Assembly: GCA_023435895.1 (NCBI GenBank)
Contig: JAEZLH010000030.1
Span: 1-64,000, forward strand
Reading direction: 5' to 3'
Origin: Bacillota bacterium
GTDB lineage: Bacteria > Bacillota > Clostridia > Lachnospirales > Lachnospiraceae
DNA: 64,000 bases
Part shown: piece after piece, positions 17,980 to 27,990 of the stretch
How positions within the stretch are numbered: the first letter of the stretch is position 1
Layout of the letters: each line of letters starts with the position of its first letter
Translations under genes and position numbers: made by a program
Notes under the pieces: model-generated
The model's database searches: none
What the model was told of the DNA's origin: nothing
Seen by the model: only the letters and a program-made list of their open reading frames with translations

Positions 17980-19290
17980 TTAACGAAGCACTTTAAAAGC
18001 GTCTCTTCCTAGATAAATTGCCCTATCTCCCAGTTCTTGTTCAATGCGGAGCAATTGGTTGTATTTGGCTACACGATCCGTTCTGGAAGGTGCACCTGTT
18101 TTAATCTGACCGGCATTGGTAGCTACTGCAATATCTGCGAGCGTTACGTCTTCTGTCTCACCGGAGCGATGGGATACAACTGCTGTCCAACGGTTATTCT
18201 TCGTCATCTCGATCGCATCAAGTGTCTCCGTTAAGGAGCCAATCTGATTGAGCTTAATAAGAACAGAATTGCTGATATCCTGACAAATGCCTTCTTTGAT
18301 TCGGCTTGTGTTGGTAACAAACAAATCATCACCCACCAGCTGAACTTTATTACCAAGACGCTCTGTCAACAGCTTCCAACCCTTCCAATCCTCTTCTGCT
18401 AGTCCGTCTTCTAAGGATATTACCGGATATTTACTGCATACCTGATCCCAAAAGTCTACCATCTCTTCCACTGTCTTATATTCTCCAGCCTTCCAGAAAA
18501 GATAATCTCCTTCTCTGCCGGCTTTCTTTGCTTCATCATACATCTCGGTTGCGGCTGCATCGATAGCAATAAAGAAATCTTCTCCGGGCTTATAGCCAGC
18601 TGCCTCAATTGCCTTCACAATATAATCCAAAGCCTGTGTATCGCTGTTGAACTTGGGTGCGAATCCACCTTCGTCTCCAACTGCAGTTACATAGCCGTCC
18701 GTTTTAAGAAGCTTCTTTAAGGTATGGAATACGGTTGCACTATGTTCTAACGCTTCTGAAAAGGATTTTGCTCCAACCGGCATAATCATAAATTCTTGAA
18801 TATTCAAGCTGGAATCTGCATGCTTACCACCATTAATGATGTTCATCATGGGAACCGGCAGAACCTTTGCATTCACACCGCCTAGATAACGGTATAATGG
18901 AAGCTTCAGTGATGCAGCTGTAGCTTTTGCTACTGCTAAGGATACGCTGAGGATTGCATTCGCACCCAGCTTACCTTTATTCTCCGTTCCGTCCAAAGCT
19001 AACATTGCCGCATCGATAGCGAGCTGGTCTTCAGCACACATTCCTATCAAATGATCTGCAATAATCTTATTCACATTATCAACCGCTTTTCTAACGCCTG
19101 TGCCAAGATAACGGCTTTTATCACCGTCGCGAAGCTCCACTGCCTCGAAAGCACCGGTGGATGCACCTGAAGGTACTGCTGCTCTTCCCACGCTTCCGTC
19201 TGCCAAGGTCACTTCCGCCTCAACGGTGGGATTTCCTCTGGAATCTAATATTTCTCTACCAATTACTTTTTCAATGATCATGTTTTTCAT
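17980..19290 (-). CDS. eno: Enolase
   Basis: This 436-residue glycolytic enzyme interconverts 2-phosphoglycerate and phosphoenolpyruvate. Visible signatures are GRAAVPSGASTG, GDEGGFAP, ISLEDGLAEEDW, LVGDDLFVTN, the enolase signature LIKLNQIGSLTET and SHRSGETED. GGAGG precedes the ATG at 19290. It stands apart from other glycolytic genes here and has a shared bidirectional terminator at its 3' end. Identity is certain from motifs and length. Confidence 0.98.
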   Translation of the reverse strand: MKNMIIEKVIGREILDSRGNPTVEAEVTLADGSVGRAAVPSGASTGAFEAVELRDGDKSRYLGTGVRKAVDNVNKIIADHLIGMCAEDQLAIDAAMLALDGTENKGKLGANAILSVSLAVAKATAASLKLPLYRYLGGVNAKVLPVPMMNIINGGKHADSSLNIQEFMIMPVGAKSFSEALEHSATVFHTLKKLLKTDGYVTAVGDEGGFAPKFNSDTQALDYIVKAIEAAGYKPGEDFFIAIDAAATEMYDEAKKAGREGDYLFWKAGEYKTVEEMVDFWDQVCSKYPVISLEDGLAEEDWKGWKLLTERLGNKVQLVGDDLFVTNTSRIKEGICQDISNSVLIKLNQIGSLTETLDAIEMTKNNRWTAVVSHRSGETEDVTLADIAVATNAGQIKTGAPSRTDRVAKYNQLLRIEQELGDRAIYLGRDAFKVLR

Positions 19291-19501
19291 AATTACCTCC
19301 GTTCAGCTGATAGTCTGTTCGTTTGATCAATCACCTTTTTATTATCTGCTTGATTATGGAAATTATTCGTTACAACTAAATTATAACTCATTTCTTGATA
19401 AAAAACTACCTTTTATTGGATTGTTATCTAAATAGAAAATTGATATACTACTAATTAGAAATAAATGCGAAAAATGAAACAAAAGAAAGACGGAGGTTTT
19501 T

Positions 19502-21010
19502 ATGAATCGAACATTTGATAAGCTTCAACCTTATTTAGAAAAATCCATGGCGTTGCAAACAGCCAGAAACTTATTTGATTGGGATGAACAGACTACTGCT
19601 CCCTTTGAAGCAGCCGATCACACCTCTAAAGTAATTGGTATTCTCTCCGATGAATATATGAAAAGCCTGATTAATGATGATGTACGCAAATTGCTAAAGA
19701 AACTTCAGGAGAAAAAAGAACAGGAAGAGCTTACTGATCAGGAGAAGGCAATCGTAAAGGAACTTGGAAAAACTTATGAACAGCTTGAAAGCATCCCTCC
19801 GGAAGAATACCGAGCTTTTAATGAATTAACTTCTATATCCAGCAGAAGATGGTCGAAAGCAAAAAAGGATAATAAGTATGAGGATTTTGCCCCTTATCTT
19901 AAAAAAGTAATTGATTATAAAAAGAAATTTGCAGGCTATCGTGTAAAAGACGGGAAGAAGCCTTACGAAATTCTTCTCGGAGACTTTGACGAATGTTTTA
20001 TGATCAAAGACCTTGATCTCTTTTTTGAACAAATCAAAAAAGAATTGATACCTTTACTCAAAGAGGTCGCTAAAAAGGCTGAAACCGTTGATAAGGGCTA
20101 TAACTTCTTGAACTACGAAGTAGAGAAACAAAGAGAGTTCTGCAAATATCTCAGCGGCTATGTTGGTTTTGATTTTAATCGTGGTATTATCGCAGAAAGC
20201 GCTCATCCATTTACGTTGCAGCTTCATAATCACGATGTACGCATCACAACCCATTATATTGAAAATAATCTGGAAAGTGCAATGTTCTCCACCATTCATG
20301 AAAGTGGACATGCCCTTTATGAGATGAACATTGACGATGATATCACCCAAACCTTAATTGGTGGTGGCGCTTCCATGGTAATGCACGAATCCCAATCCCG
20401 ATTTTATGAAAATATCATTGGACGCAGCAAGGAATTCTGGGAGCCAATCTATGATAAGTTAGTAGACACTTATTCAGAGAATTTATACAATGTGGATTTA
20501 AATCAATTTATTCGCGGAATTAATAAAGCAGCACCCAGTTTGATTCGTACAGAAGCTGATGAACTTTCCTATTGCATTCATGTTCTCATTCGTTATGAAA
20601 TTGAGAAGCTGATATTCGAGCAAGATATTGACATTGATGAGCTTCCAAAGATATGGAACTCAAAATACCAAGAATATATGGGTATCACTCCAAACAGCGA
20701 CACGGAGGGAATTTTGCAAGATACCCACTGGTCTTGGGGTGAATTTGGATATTTCCCTTCCTACGCCGTAGGAACGGCAATTGCTTCCCAACTTTATGCT
20801 TTTATGAAAGATCATATGCCCTTCGAAGATTATCTTAAAGAAGGAAATCTGACCCCAATCAGAGAATTCTTAAGGGATAATATTCATAAATACGGAGCAC
20901 TGAAAAACACCGATCAAATCTTACTTGAGGTATGTGGGGAACCCTTCTCGGCCGAATATTATATCAAATATCTTAAGGATAAATATACAAAACTTTATGA
21001 TTTAAAATAA
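19502..21010 (+). CDS. Carboxypeptidase M32 (Taq-type)
   Basis: This 502-residue cytosolic metallocarboxypeptidase removes C-terminal residues. The zinc motif HESGH is at 266-270 (STIHESGHALYEMN). Other M32 features are the DxRxT-like DVRITTHY (245-252), GGGASMVMHESQSRFYENIIG and YFPSYAVGTAIASQLY. Length matches the family. GGAGG precedes the ATG. It is divergent from eno, with about 210 bp between them. Confidence 0.95.
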   Translation: MNRTFDKLQPYLEKSMALQTARNLFDWDEQTTAPFEAADHTSKVIGILSDEYMKSLINDDVRKLLKKLQEKKEQEELTDQEKAIVKELGKTYEQLESIPPEEYRAFNELTSISSRRWSKAKKDNKYEDFAPYLKKVIDYKKKFAGYRVKDGKKPYEILLGDFDECFMIKDLDLFFEQIKKELIPLLKEVAKKAETVDKGYNFLNYEVEKQREFCKYLSGYVGFDFNRGIIAESAHPFTLQLHNHDVRITTHYIENNLESAMFSTIHESGHALYEMNIDDDITQTLIGGGASMVMHESQSRFYENIIGRSKEFWEPIYDKLVDTYSENLYNVDLNQFIRGINKAAPSLIRTEADELSYCIHVLIRYEIEKLIFEQDIDIDELPKIWNSKYQEYMGITPNSDTEGILQDTHWSWGEFGYFPSYAVGTAIASQLYAFMKDHMPFEDYLKEGNLTPIREFLRDNIHKYGALKNTDQILLEVCGEPFSAEYYIKYLKDKYTKLYDLK

Positions 21011-21114
21011 CAGATAACAATTGAAAACATTCTGATTTCGCATATGCATTATGATTCTAATACATTAAAATATGCAATTATATAAATATTTTTTGCATAA
21101 ATATAAATTTATAG

Positions 21115-21143
21115 TTGCATCTTACCTGAAAAGGATGTAATAT
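21115..21143 (+). promoter_or_regulatory. Predicted promoter of argH
   Basis: TTGCAT is separated by 17 bp from TAATAT, about 50 bp before argH. The AT-rich DNA just upstream (21055-21110) contains several TATGCA/TTGCAT-like words that might be regulator sites; no clear ArgR box can be fixed. Confidence 0.5.
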
Positions 21144-21193
21144 GATAGCAATCAAAAATGTATTACAGCCAATGAGGCGGAACGGAGGATTCA

Positions 21194-22567
21194 ATGAAGC
21201 TTTGGGGAGGACGCTTTACCAAGGAAACCAATCAATTGGTTCATAATTTTAATGCATCAATTTCCTTTGACCAAAAGTTTTTTAAACAGGACATTGAAGG
21301 AAGTATTGCTCACGTGACAATGCTTTCAAAGCAGAACATTATTTCCGAGGATGAGAAGAATAACATTATAAGCGGATTATCCGGAATTTTAGAGGATATT
21401 TTAAGCGGAGATTTGGAGATAGATAACGAGCATGAGGATATTCACAGCTTTGTAGAGGCTCATCTGATCGCTCGTATTGGAGAGGCCGGCAAAAAGCTGC
21501 ATACCGGCAGAAGCCGTAATGATCAGGTTGCTCTTGACATGAAGTTATACACCCGCGATGAGATTAATGAAATCGATGAATTGTTAAAAACCTTACTATT
21601 GACCATCTATACCACCATGAAGGATCATACACAGACCTTTATGCCCGGTTTTACTCATTTGCAAAAGGCACAACCGCTTTCTCTGGCACATCATCTAGGT
21701 GCGTATTTTGAAATGTTTAAAAGAGACCGTTCCCGGTTATCCGATATCTCAAAACGTATGAATTTATCCCCGCTTGGCTCCGGTGCTTTAGCTGGAACCA
21801 CTTATCCTTTGGACCGCGAATTCAGTGCCCAGCTGCTTGGTTTTGATGGCCCTACCTTAAATAGTATGGACAGTGTTTCCGACCGTGATTACCTAATTGA
21901 GCTATTAAGTGCACTTTCAACGATTATGATGCATTTGAGCCGATTCAGTGAAGAAATTATCATTTGGAATACCAACGAATACCGATTTGTGGAACTGGAT
22001 GATGCTTATTCCACAGGCTCCAGTATTATGCCTCAAAAGAAAAATCCCGATATTGCGGAACTGGTAAGGGGTAAAACAGGGCGTGTCTACGGTTCCCTCA
22101 TGTCCTTGCTAACTGTAATGAAGGGGCTACCTCTAGCTTATAATAAGGATATGCAAGAAGATAAAGAATTCACCTTTGATGCCATCGACACTACGAAGGG
22201 GTGCCTTGCATTATTTAACGGAATGCTAGCTACCATGAAGATTAATAAAGAAGCCATGGAAAGCAGTGCCAAGAACGGATTTACCAATGCAACCGATGCC
22301 GCTGACTACCTGGTGAATAAAGGTGTTCCATTTCGTGATGCCCATGGAATTATCGGTCAATTGGTTCTTTATTGCATCGAAAAGAATTGCTCCATTGATG
22401 ATCTTTCCCTGTCAGAATTTCAAAACATTAGCCCTGTATTTGATCAGGACATTTATGATGCGGTTTCCCTTACCACCTGTGTTAACAAGCGCAATACCAT
22501 TGGCGCTCCCGGCGTAGAAGCAATGGCTCAGGTATTAGCAATCTATGAGGAATATCTTAAAAATTAA
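21194..22567 (+). CDS. argH: Argininosuccinate lyase
   Basis: The 457-residue enzyme cleaves argininosuccinate to arginine and fumarate, the last step of arginine synthesis. It begins MKLWGGRFTKETN as in the family and has HTGRSRNDQVA, TPGFTHLQ-type PGFTHLQKAQP and the fumarase/lyase signature GSSIMPQKKNPD with the mobile-loop Ser. GGAGG precedes the ATG. argG is not adjacent, so the pathway is split in this genome. Confidence 0.97.
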   Translation: MKLWGGRFTKETNQLVHNFNASISFDQKFFKQDIEGSIAHVTMLSKQNIISEDEKNNIISGLSGILEDILSGDLEIDNEHEDIHSFVEAHLIARIGEAGKKLHTGRSRNDQVALDMKLYTRDEINEIDELLKTLLLTIYTTMKDHTQTFMPGFTHLQKAQPLSLAHHLGAYFEMFKRDRSRLSDISKRMNLSPLGSGALAGTTYPLDREFSAQLLGFDGPTLNSMDSVSDRDYLIELLSALSTIMMHLSRFSEEIIIWNTNEYRFVELDDAYSTGSSIMPQKKNPDIAELVRGKTGRVYGSLMSLLTVMKGLPLAYNKDMQEDKEFTFDAIDTTKGCLALFNGMLATMKINKEAMESSAKNGFTNATDAADYLVNKGVPFRDAHGIIGQLVLYCIEKNCSIDDLSLSEFQNISPVFDQDIYDAVSLTTCVNKRNTIGAPGVEAMAQVLAIYEEYLKN

Positions 22568-22593
22568 CTCTAAGTATATATTTATCTAAAATA

Positions 22594-22654
22594 AAGACCT
22601 TCCGATGGCAACCATTCAATCAGAGATTGATCGGGTTACTAACCGGAAGGTCTT
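22594..22654. terminator. Bidirectional terminator after argH
   Basis: AAGACCTTCCG (22594-22604) pairs with CGGAAGGTCTT (22644-22654). T-rich DNA follows on both strands, fitting the convergent argH and DUF1648-type genes. Confidence 0.8.
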
Positions 22655-22671
22655 ATTATGTAGATGTCTGA

Positions 22672-22974
22672 TTATTTCATTTGAATAACAATTAAACTTA
22701 TATTGGCAATTACTATAATGGCTGTTGTAAAGAGATATTTTATTTTCTTTTCTCCTACCTTATTCATGCTTAAAAAACACAGCAATCCAACCAAAGCAAA
22801 GCTTATTATCACATACAGCAAAGTAGGAATATAATTGGTCTGCTGCCCATCAAAATTCATATGTGTTGCCACTTTATCCGGAAGTTTAATATATCCGATT
22901 ATATTGATTATGGCTGTAATTCCCAAATATAATCCAATTAACAGCTTTTGATAATTCCTCTTTATAAAATTCAT
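22672..22974 (-). CDS. Small DUF1648-type membrane protein
   Basis: The 100-residue protein has three hydrophobic segments and the DUF1648 signature LPDKVATHMNFDGQQTNY near residues 29-47. Members include parts of bacterial membrane proteins related to SdpI immunity proteins. Function is unknown here. It follows the signal peptidase gene by 26 bp on the same strand and is probably cotranscribed. AGGAGG precedes the ATG. Confidence 0.75.
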   Translation of the reverse strand: MNFIKRNYQKLLIGLYLGITAIINIIGYIKLPDKVATHMNFDGQQTNYIPTLLYVIISFALVGLLCFLSMNKVGEKKIKYLFTTAIIVIANISLIVIQMK

Positions 22975-23000
22975 ACTAATCCTCCTGTTTGACTTAATCT

Positions 23001-23528
23001 TTAATACTTATTATGATTGAGCCATCCAAAATGCGGGTATTTCAAAATTGCTTTTCCAATAATCTTGCTTCTTTTTACAAACTTGTCATTCCAATACCTG
23101 GAATCCTCTGACACCTCCCGATGGTCTCCCATCATAAAGTAGGAGTCCTTCGGTACAACATATGGACCAAAATCTTCATCCAGCTTAGCGGTTACATAGC
23201 TTTCTTCCAATTTCTTACCATCAATATAGACATAACCGTCCTTCCCTTCGATTGTTTCTCCGGGTAGTCCTATAATACGTTTAATATAGTCCATTTTTTC
23301 GTCGTCCGGGAAAGGAAAAACAATAATATCTCCCCTCTTAGGGTCTGAAAACAAGTAGGACAGTCTTGAGGTAATAACACGATCCCCAATATTGATTGTG
23401 TTTTGCATCGATCCAGTAGGCACTTCAACCTTTAGGATAATGACTTTATTGATAAATGTCGCAAGCGCAATCGCACAAACAAAGACCAAAACCCAACTAA
23501 TAATCTCTTTCACTATTTTATTCTTCAT
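23001..23528 (-). CDS. lepB: Signal peptidase I
   Basis: This 175-residue membrane protease removes signal peptides from exported proteins. It has one N-terminal span (about 10-32), catalytic Ser40 in PTGSMQ, catalytic Lys83 in YIKRIIGLPGE, and box E (GDHREVSEDSRYW). Length fits Gram-positive SipS-type enzymes. GGAGG precedes the ATG. Clostridia usually carry several such genes. Confidence 0.95.
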   Translation of the reverse strand: MKNKIVKEIISWVLVFVCAIALATFINKVIILKVEVPTGSMQNTINIGDRVITSRLSYLFSDPKRGDIIVFPFPDDEKMDYIKRIIGLPGETIEGKDGYVYIDGKKLEESYVTAKLDEDFGPYVVPKDSYFMMGDHREVSEDSRYWNDKFVKRSKIIGKAILKYPHFGWLNHNKY

Positions 23529-24127
23529 ATTTCCTCCAATTAGCTAATCTCTAGGGTATGAAAAACCCTACGCCATAAAAATAACGGATTTAGAAAATCA
23601 CATTATATGGTATGAACGTATTCTCAATTATAACCCTAGCACCATCATTTGTAAATAGGGGGCACAATCTGTTCATAAAATCATCTTGGTTTCACCACGA
23701 TTCATTCCGCTATCTAAGTAAGGATATGGTTTTGTCAAATGTTTCCAGAAGCGGAACCGTTTTCTCATAGTTGCATTACGTAGCGATACATAAGAATCTA
23801 AAAGCCCTGAGCTTGTACCTTAGAAACCTATGTAGACAAAATAATACACATAAGTAAGAATAACTTTTCCCGTATTGTCGTAGTGAATATTACCATTGGA
23901 GGAACATAATAGTATCCCCATTCATGTTATAAGTGATTACCAACTATGGATTCATTTAATTTTCCTACCCCTCCTATAAATTAGTCGAGGTAGGAATTTA
24001 GTAAAGTATAATAATTACTCATAATTAAGATGTTATAATTCCTCTTAGTCACATATACATAATGAGGTGACGAAACTTGATAATAATAATTATTGTATGC
24101 ACAACAGATACAAATGCACTACACTAA
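23529..24127. other. Gene-free region upstream of lepB
   Basis: About 600 bp with no open frame I can support. It must hold the lepB promoter. Near 24093 the sequence TTGTATGCACAACAGATA recurs with one change at about 57148. Confidence 0.4.
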
Positions 24128-25411
24128 TTATAGCTTTGTAATATTATACAAAGATGACATTACCATCCAAAGTCCCGGAAAATACCGCATCACCTGCCAA
24201 ACTCCTGAACCTTGCAGCTTGAATTCAGGAATTAACCGAAGCTTTGAATTCATGCTTCTCACATCATCAAACCATACCACATGGGACACTCCCTCGTCAT
24301 TGGTATAATTATAAAAGGGGGACTGTGCCTCCTCGTCAAACTGAATTACCGCACCATATTGTGCTGCCTGCGCAATTGCCTCCTGATTCCCCATGGATTT
24401 TGCAGCAGTTGTTCCCTGCACAAAAGGTAAAGGCCAATCATAAGCATAGTTTGGTGTTCCCATTAAGATTTTATCGGGATCAATCACGGTCACTCCATAT
24501 TGAAGAACTCTTCTCATATTATTAATTGGAGAGGTTGCCATTGGTGGCCCATAGGTATATCCCCATTCATACGTCATCAACAACACCTCATCCGCTATCG
24601 CTCCCAGCGCCACATAATCATGTGCCTCATATAGAAGCCCTTTCATATCACCCGAAGTTTTTGGCGCAAGTGCAATTAAGGTAATTAATCCAACCTTGTC
24701 AAGCGCCGCATTGACAGCGGTTACAAAATTAATAAAATTTTGCTTATCCTCCGGCAAAATGAATTCAAAATCAATATCGATACCGGCATATCCCTTCGCC
24801 CTTAGCGTACTCACCAGATTATTGATTAATGCAGTCTGCGCCTCCTGATTTGTAAACATGGCATGGGCACTCTCGCTGCTAAAGTTGCCTTGTGCATCCA
24901 TGGGTGCCAGCACCATAATGGGCAACACACCAAATTCCTTGGCTATGGCAATCAATTCACTGTCATCAATAGGCACCAGTTCTCCTGTGGCCGTAAAACC
25001 GTAGGTGAACAAAGATAGATAGGTTAAAAACGGCAATGTCTTTCTTAGAACGGCACGATCAATAAACGGATAGGCATATCCGTTTGTTACTACTGTATCG
25101 ATTTTCTCTTCCCCTGCATAGGTTATGACCAAAACTTCTCCTGGATATAAACCTTCTCTTGCGGCTATTTGTGGATTATTTTGAAAGATCTGATTCGGAT
25201 TCACATCATAGTTTTGTGCAATTGAGTACACCGTATCCCCTTCGGCAACCGTATGCACCACCTCCGGTTTTCGGATTCCAATACTTTGACCAACAACCAA
25301 TTTTTCCGGATTCGGAAGTTCATTTTCGATAATGATTCTTTCTGCGGACACTCCGTATTGATTGGAAATCGAAGTCATCGAATCTCCCGGTTTCACCACA
25401 TGAATCTGCAT
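24128..25411 (-). CDS. LysM-GH18 spore cortex-type glycosidase (SleL/YaaH-like)
   Basis: The 427-residue protein has two N-terminal LysM peptidoglycan-binding modules (about 3-47 and 52-97) and a GH18 catalytic domain with the DxxDxDxE-type motif GIDIDFEF, proton donor Glu216. There is no signal peptide, as in SleL/YaaH proteins made in the mother cell and deposited on the spore, where they act as N-acetylglucosaminidases on cortex muropeptides during germination. GGAG precedes the ATG. The spore role is inferred from the architecture; it also supports a spore-forming host. Confidence 0.88.
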   Translation of the reverse strand: MQIHVVKPGDSMTSISNQYGVSAERIIIENELPNPEKLVVGQSIGIRKPEVVHTVAEGDTVYSIAQNYDVNPNQIFQNNPQIAAREGLYPGEVLVITYAGEEKIDTVVTNGYAYPFIDRAVLRKTLPFLTYLSLFTYGFTATGELVPIDDSELIAIAKEFGVLPIMVLAPMDAQGNFSSESAHAMFTNQEAQTALINNLVSTLRAKGYAGIDIDFEFILPEDKQNFINFVTAVNAALDKVGLITLIALAPKTSGDMKGLLYEAHDYVALGAIADEVLLMTYEWGYTYGPPMATSPINNMRRVLQYGVTVIDPDKILMGTPNYAYDWPLPFVQGTTAAKSMGNQEAIAQAAQYGAVIQFDEEAQSPFYNYTNDEGVSHVVWFDDVRSMNSKLRLIPEFKLQGSGVWQVMRYFPGLWMVMSSLYNITKL

Positions 25412-25506
25412 AGCTCTCCATTCCGCCTGGCGCCCCTATTTCGCCACTGCAAATAAAAACTTCATATTAATATATGCCATGTGCATTCAAAGGTGTTAAA
25501 AAAGCG

Positions 25507-25557
25507 CCCTATACAAGGAGTTTAGCCGTAAAGCTGAGAAAAACTCATTGTATAGGA
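25507..25557 (-). terminator. Terminator of the ABC transporter operon
   Basis: CCTATACAA (25508-25516) pairs with TTGTATAGG (25548-25556), extended by GAGTTT/AAACTC. On the minus strand it is followed by TTTTTT. Confidence 0.8.
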
Positions 25558-25623
25558 CGGTTTGAATAATAATTGTTTTGTGGCATTTTCATAATACAAA
25601 AAACTGCAAACTCATGACTTTTT

Positions 25624-25681
25624 GAATGTTCAAAATGCGTCTGCCACAGTATAAGCGAACCCTTGATACCTTAATTATTTA
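25624..25681 (-). repeat. Dispersed intergenic repeat, copy A
   Basis: Reading on the minus strand from the permease stop codon, this copy matches the copy at 27991-28031 at about 32 of 41 positions, including CTTATACTGTGG-like core sequence. Both copies begin exactly at a stop codon. Confidence 0.5.
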
Positions 25682-26458
25682 CTTTACATCACTTTTCTTG
25701 AAGGCAAGAAGACCAAAAGCCGTGGCGATAACAAAATATACCACTGCAACCAGGAAGGACCTAAGATATTCTGTAGGCTGGGATTGTAGCGAAGCATAGA
25801 TTGCTATATTACTCGCAAGATCAACATAAGTAAAATGAATCTTATTTTTAGAAATCATTTCAAATATTTGCAGTATCGTAGGAATAAAAATTGTTACCCC
25901 CAGTATGTTAATTGAAATGGTTCCCGCGTTGTTACGGATGGTCATACCGACAAATACCAGTAAGGATACGAACGCAGCGTATAATAATAGTTCGATTCCC
26001 ACGGTCTTCAGAATATGCACCAAGATATCCGTGGAAAAATCTCCGAATCCTCCCACAAGTATGGACCCGATGATGGTACCGGTTATTATGGTAGCAAATA
26101 TCAGCATATAAGCAGCCACAATCATAGTAATCAGCTTCGAAAGATAAACGTGAATTCTTGAGAAACCTTTTGATATCACATTCTTCATGGTACCATGGGT
26201 GAACTCAGAAGTAATAAATATGCCTACTATAATTGCCAATATAATTCGGTTATCCTGATCTCCAAAAGCGTATAATCCCAGTGTTAGTCCGTCTTTAGGT
26301 AAAGTAGATGAGTACCCTTCCATCTTGGATGAGGCTTTATCCATTATGAAAAATGCAATTAACCCCAGATTAAAGAGAAATACAGCGATTGCGGTACAGA
26401 TATAATATGACTTGCTTCGAAATAACCGAAAAAAGTCTGATTTTAATAATCTTGACAT
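25679..26458 (-). CDS. ABC-2 type permease (BcrB-like)
   Basis: The 259-residue membrane protein has about six spans and resembles the permeases of BcrAB/lantibiotic-immunity type transporters (short N-terminal cytosolic stretch LLKSDFFRLFRSKSYYICT, EFTHGTMKNVISKGFSR loop). With the ATPase gene 18 bp upstream it would form an export or immunity pump against membrane-active peptides. Substrate unknown. A terminator lies downstream. Confidence 0.85.
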   Translation of the reverse strand: MSRLLKSDFFRLFRSKSYYICTAIAVFLFNLGLIAFFIMDKASSKMEGYSSTLPKDGLTLGLYAFGDQDNRIILAIIVGIFITSEFTHGTMKNVISKGFSRIHVYLSKLITMIVAAYMLIFATIITGTIIGSILVGGFGDFSTDILVHILKTVGIELLLYAAFVSLLVFVGMTIRNNAGTISINILGVTIFIPTILQIFEMISKNKIHFTYVDLASNIAIYASLQSQPTEYLRSFLVAVVYFVIATAFGLLAFKKSDVK

Positions 26459-26476
26459 TTTTTTCCTCCCTCCTAA

Positions 26477-27394
26477 TTAATTCATTTTATTATCGGTGGC
26501 TTCCATCAGCTGCATAAAATATGCTTCCAAATCCTGTCCAACGATAGAACTGGAATTCACAAAAATTCCATTCTTTGCAAGTTCCATATTAATAATACCT
26601 GCCTTATCAAGATCTTCTCTAATACGAATGGTATTATCATCCACTAATTGAATTGCTGATGGATTAACAATGGTTGATAGAATGCTTTGTGCCTCCGATA
26701 TCTTATCTACCTTCAACTCCAGTTCACCCTTACACCTTTGTTCCAGCTCCTCTTTGGTAAATTCAGTGACCATAACTCCGTTATTAATTACCCCATATCG
26801 AGTGGCAATTTTTGAAAGTTCTCCAAGAATATGACTGGATATTAAAATAGTAATTTGTTTCTCTTGGTTTAATCTTAATACCAGCTCCCTGATTTCCTTA
26901 ATGCCGGTAGGATCAAGACCGTTAATTGGCTCATCCAACATCAAGAATTCAGGATCACCTAACAGAGAGATTGCTATTGCAAGTCGTTGTTTCATACCCA
27001 ATGAAAAATTCTTTGCTTTCTTTTTTCCGGTGTTTTGAAGTCCTACCAGTGCCAGCATTTCCTTCACATTTTTCTTTGGCTCAAGACCTAGTAACAAGCA
27101 ATAGTAGTGAAGATTTTGCTTAGCTGTCATGTGCGGGAACACTGCTGGATTTTCAATCATTGTGCCGATTTTACTTCGTTGTGCATCCAAATCCTCACTT
27201 TCAAAAAGCTTAATGGTTCCCTTTGTTGGACTGGCAAGCCCCGCTGCCATTCTGATTAGGGTTGTCTTTCCTGCCCCGTTTCTACCGATAAATCCGTAAA
27301 TATCACCTCTAAGAACGTTGATATTTATGCCATTGACTGCAGCTTTCCTTCCGAAAAGCTTTGTTAAGCCATTGGTTTGCAGTACATACTCCAT
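26477..27394 (-). CDS. ABC transporter ATP-binding protein (BcrA-like)
   Basis: This 305-residue nucleotide-binding subunit has Walker A GRNGAGKTT, Q-loop MIENPAVFPHMT, signature FSLGMKQRLAIA, Walker B FLMLDEPINGLDP and the switch region SSHILGELSKIATRYGVINNG, which is characteristic of the BcrA/lantibiotic-immunity subclass. It precedes its permease by 18 bp. AGGAGG precedes the ATG. No regulator or peptide gene is adjacent. Confidence 0.9.
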   Translation of the reverse strand: MEYVLQTNGLTKLFGRKAAVNGININVLRGDIYGFIGRNGAGKTTLIRMAAGLASPTKGTIKLFESEDLDAQRSKIGTMIENPAVFPHMTAKQNLHYYCLLLGLEPKKNVKEMLALVGLQNTGKKKAKNFSLGMKQRLAIAISLLGDPEFLMLDEPINGLDPTGIKEIRELVLRLNQEKQITILISSHILGELSKIATRYGVINNGVMVTEFTKEELEQRCKGELELKVDKISEAQSILSTIVNPSAIQLVDDNTIRIREDLDKAGIINMELAKNGIFVNSSSIVGQDLEAYFMQLMEATDNKMN

Positions 27395-27633
27395 GTAAAC
27401 ATCCTCCTAACTTTGTAATATCATGTTAATTTTTAAACCAACTAAGCCATATTTTACCATATATAATCAAGAAAAACATTAAAACTTTATTAAAATTTAA
27501 TATTTGCCTAAAATGAAAAAGTAAATTTAATATTTGATGATATCGAGGTCAACTAACCCTTAAAACGGAGTTCGTCGGCATTTGCTTAAAGCACAAAAAT
27601 GAATACAGCTATAGATTGTTAAAAAAAATAGTT

Positions 27634-27859
27634 AAATCAAAAACTCAGACTGTTGAATTAAATACTCAAATAATAAAACAAAAGCCCAGACTGGTGATTA
27701 AATACTCAAATAATAAAACAAAAACTCAGACTAGTGATTAAATACTCAAATAGCAAAACAAAAACTCAGACTGGTGAATTAAAACTCAAATAATAAATCA
27801 AAAACCCAGACTGGTGATTAAAAATTCAAATAGTAAAACAAAAACCCATACTGGTGATT
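27634..27859. repeat. 40-bp tandem repeat array
   Basis: Five full units of 39-41 bp (27660-27699, 27700-27739, 27740-27780, 27781-27819, 27820-27859) follow a partial unit. The core is CAGACTGGTGATTAAA with CTCAAATAATAAAACAAA. Period and stop content exclude coding, and there are no spacers, so it is not CRISPR. Bases 27395-27633 hold only the promoter region of the BcrA-like gene. Confidence 0.9.
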
Positions 27860-27863
27860 AAAA

Positions 27864-27930
27864 AAATGCTACAAATCACTTATCCAGGTTTGTAGCTTAT
27901 TGCACTACCCGGTTATGATTTGTAGCATTT
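27864..27930 (-). terminator. Terminator after the duplicated-domain gene
   Basis: AAATGCTACAAATC (27864-27877) pairs with GATTTGTAGCATTT (27917-27930). On the minus strand seven T follow. An inner TTGTAGC word in the loop could allow an alternative fold. Confidence 0.75.
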
Positions 27931-27990
27931 GTATGATTTAATTTACGATTAGTGTATCAAAAAGGTCTTTCTACAGAGTCCATAGGCAAT

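Noticed and set aside
24093..24308. Plus-strand frame at the end of the LysM-GH18 gene
   Set aside because: It overlaps the certain minus-strand glycosidase gene and lacks a ribosome binding site.
27634..27859. CRISPR-like repeat array
   Set aside because: The 40-bp units are directly adjacent and have no variable spacers, and no cas gene is near.
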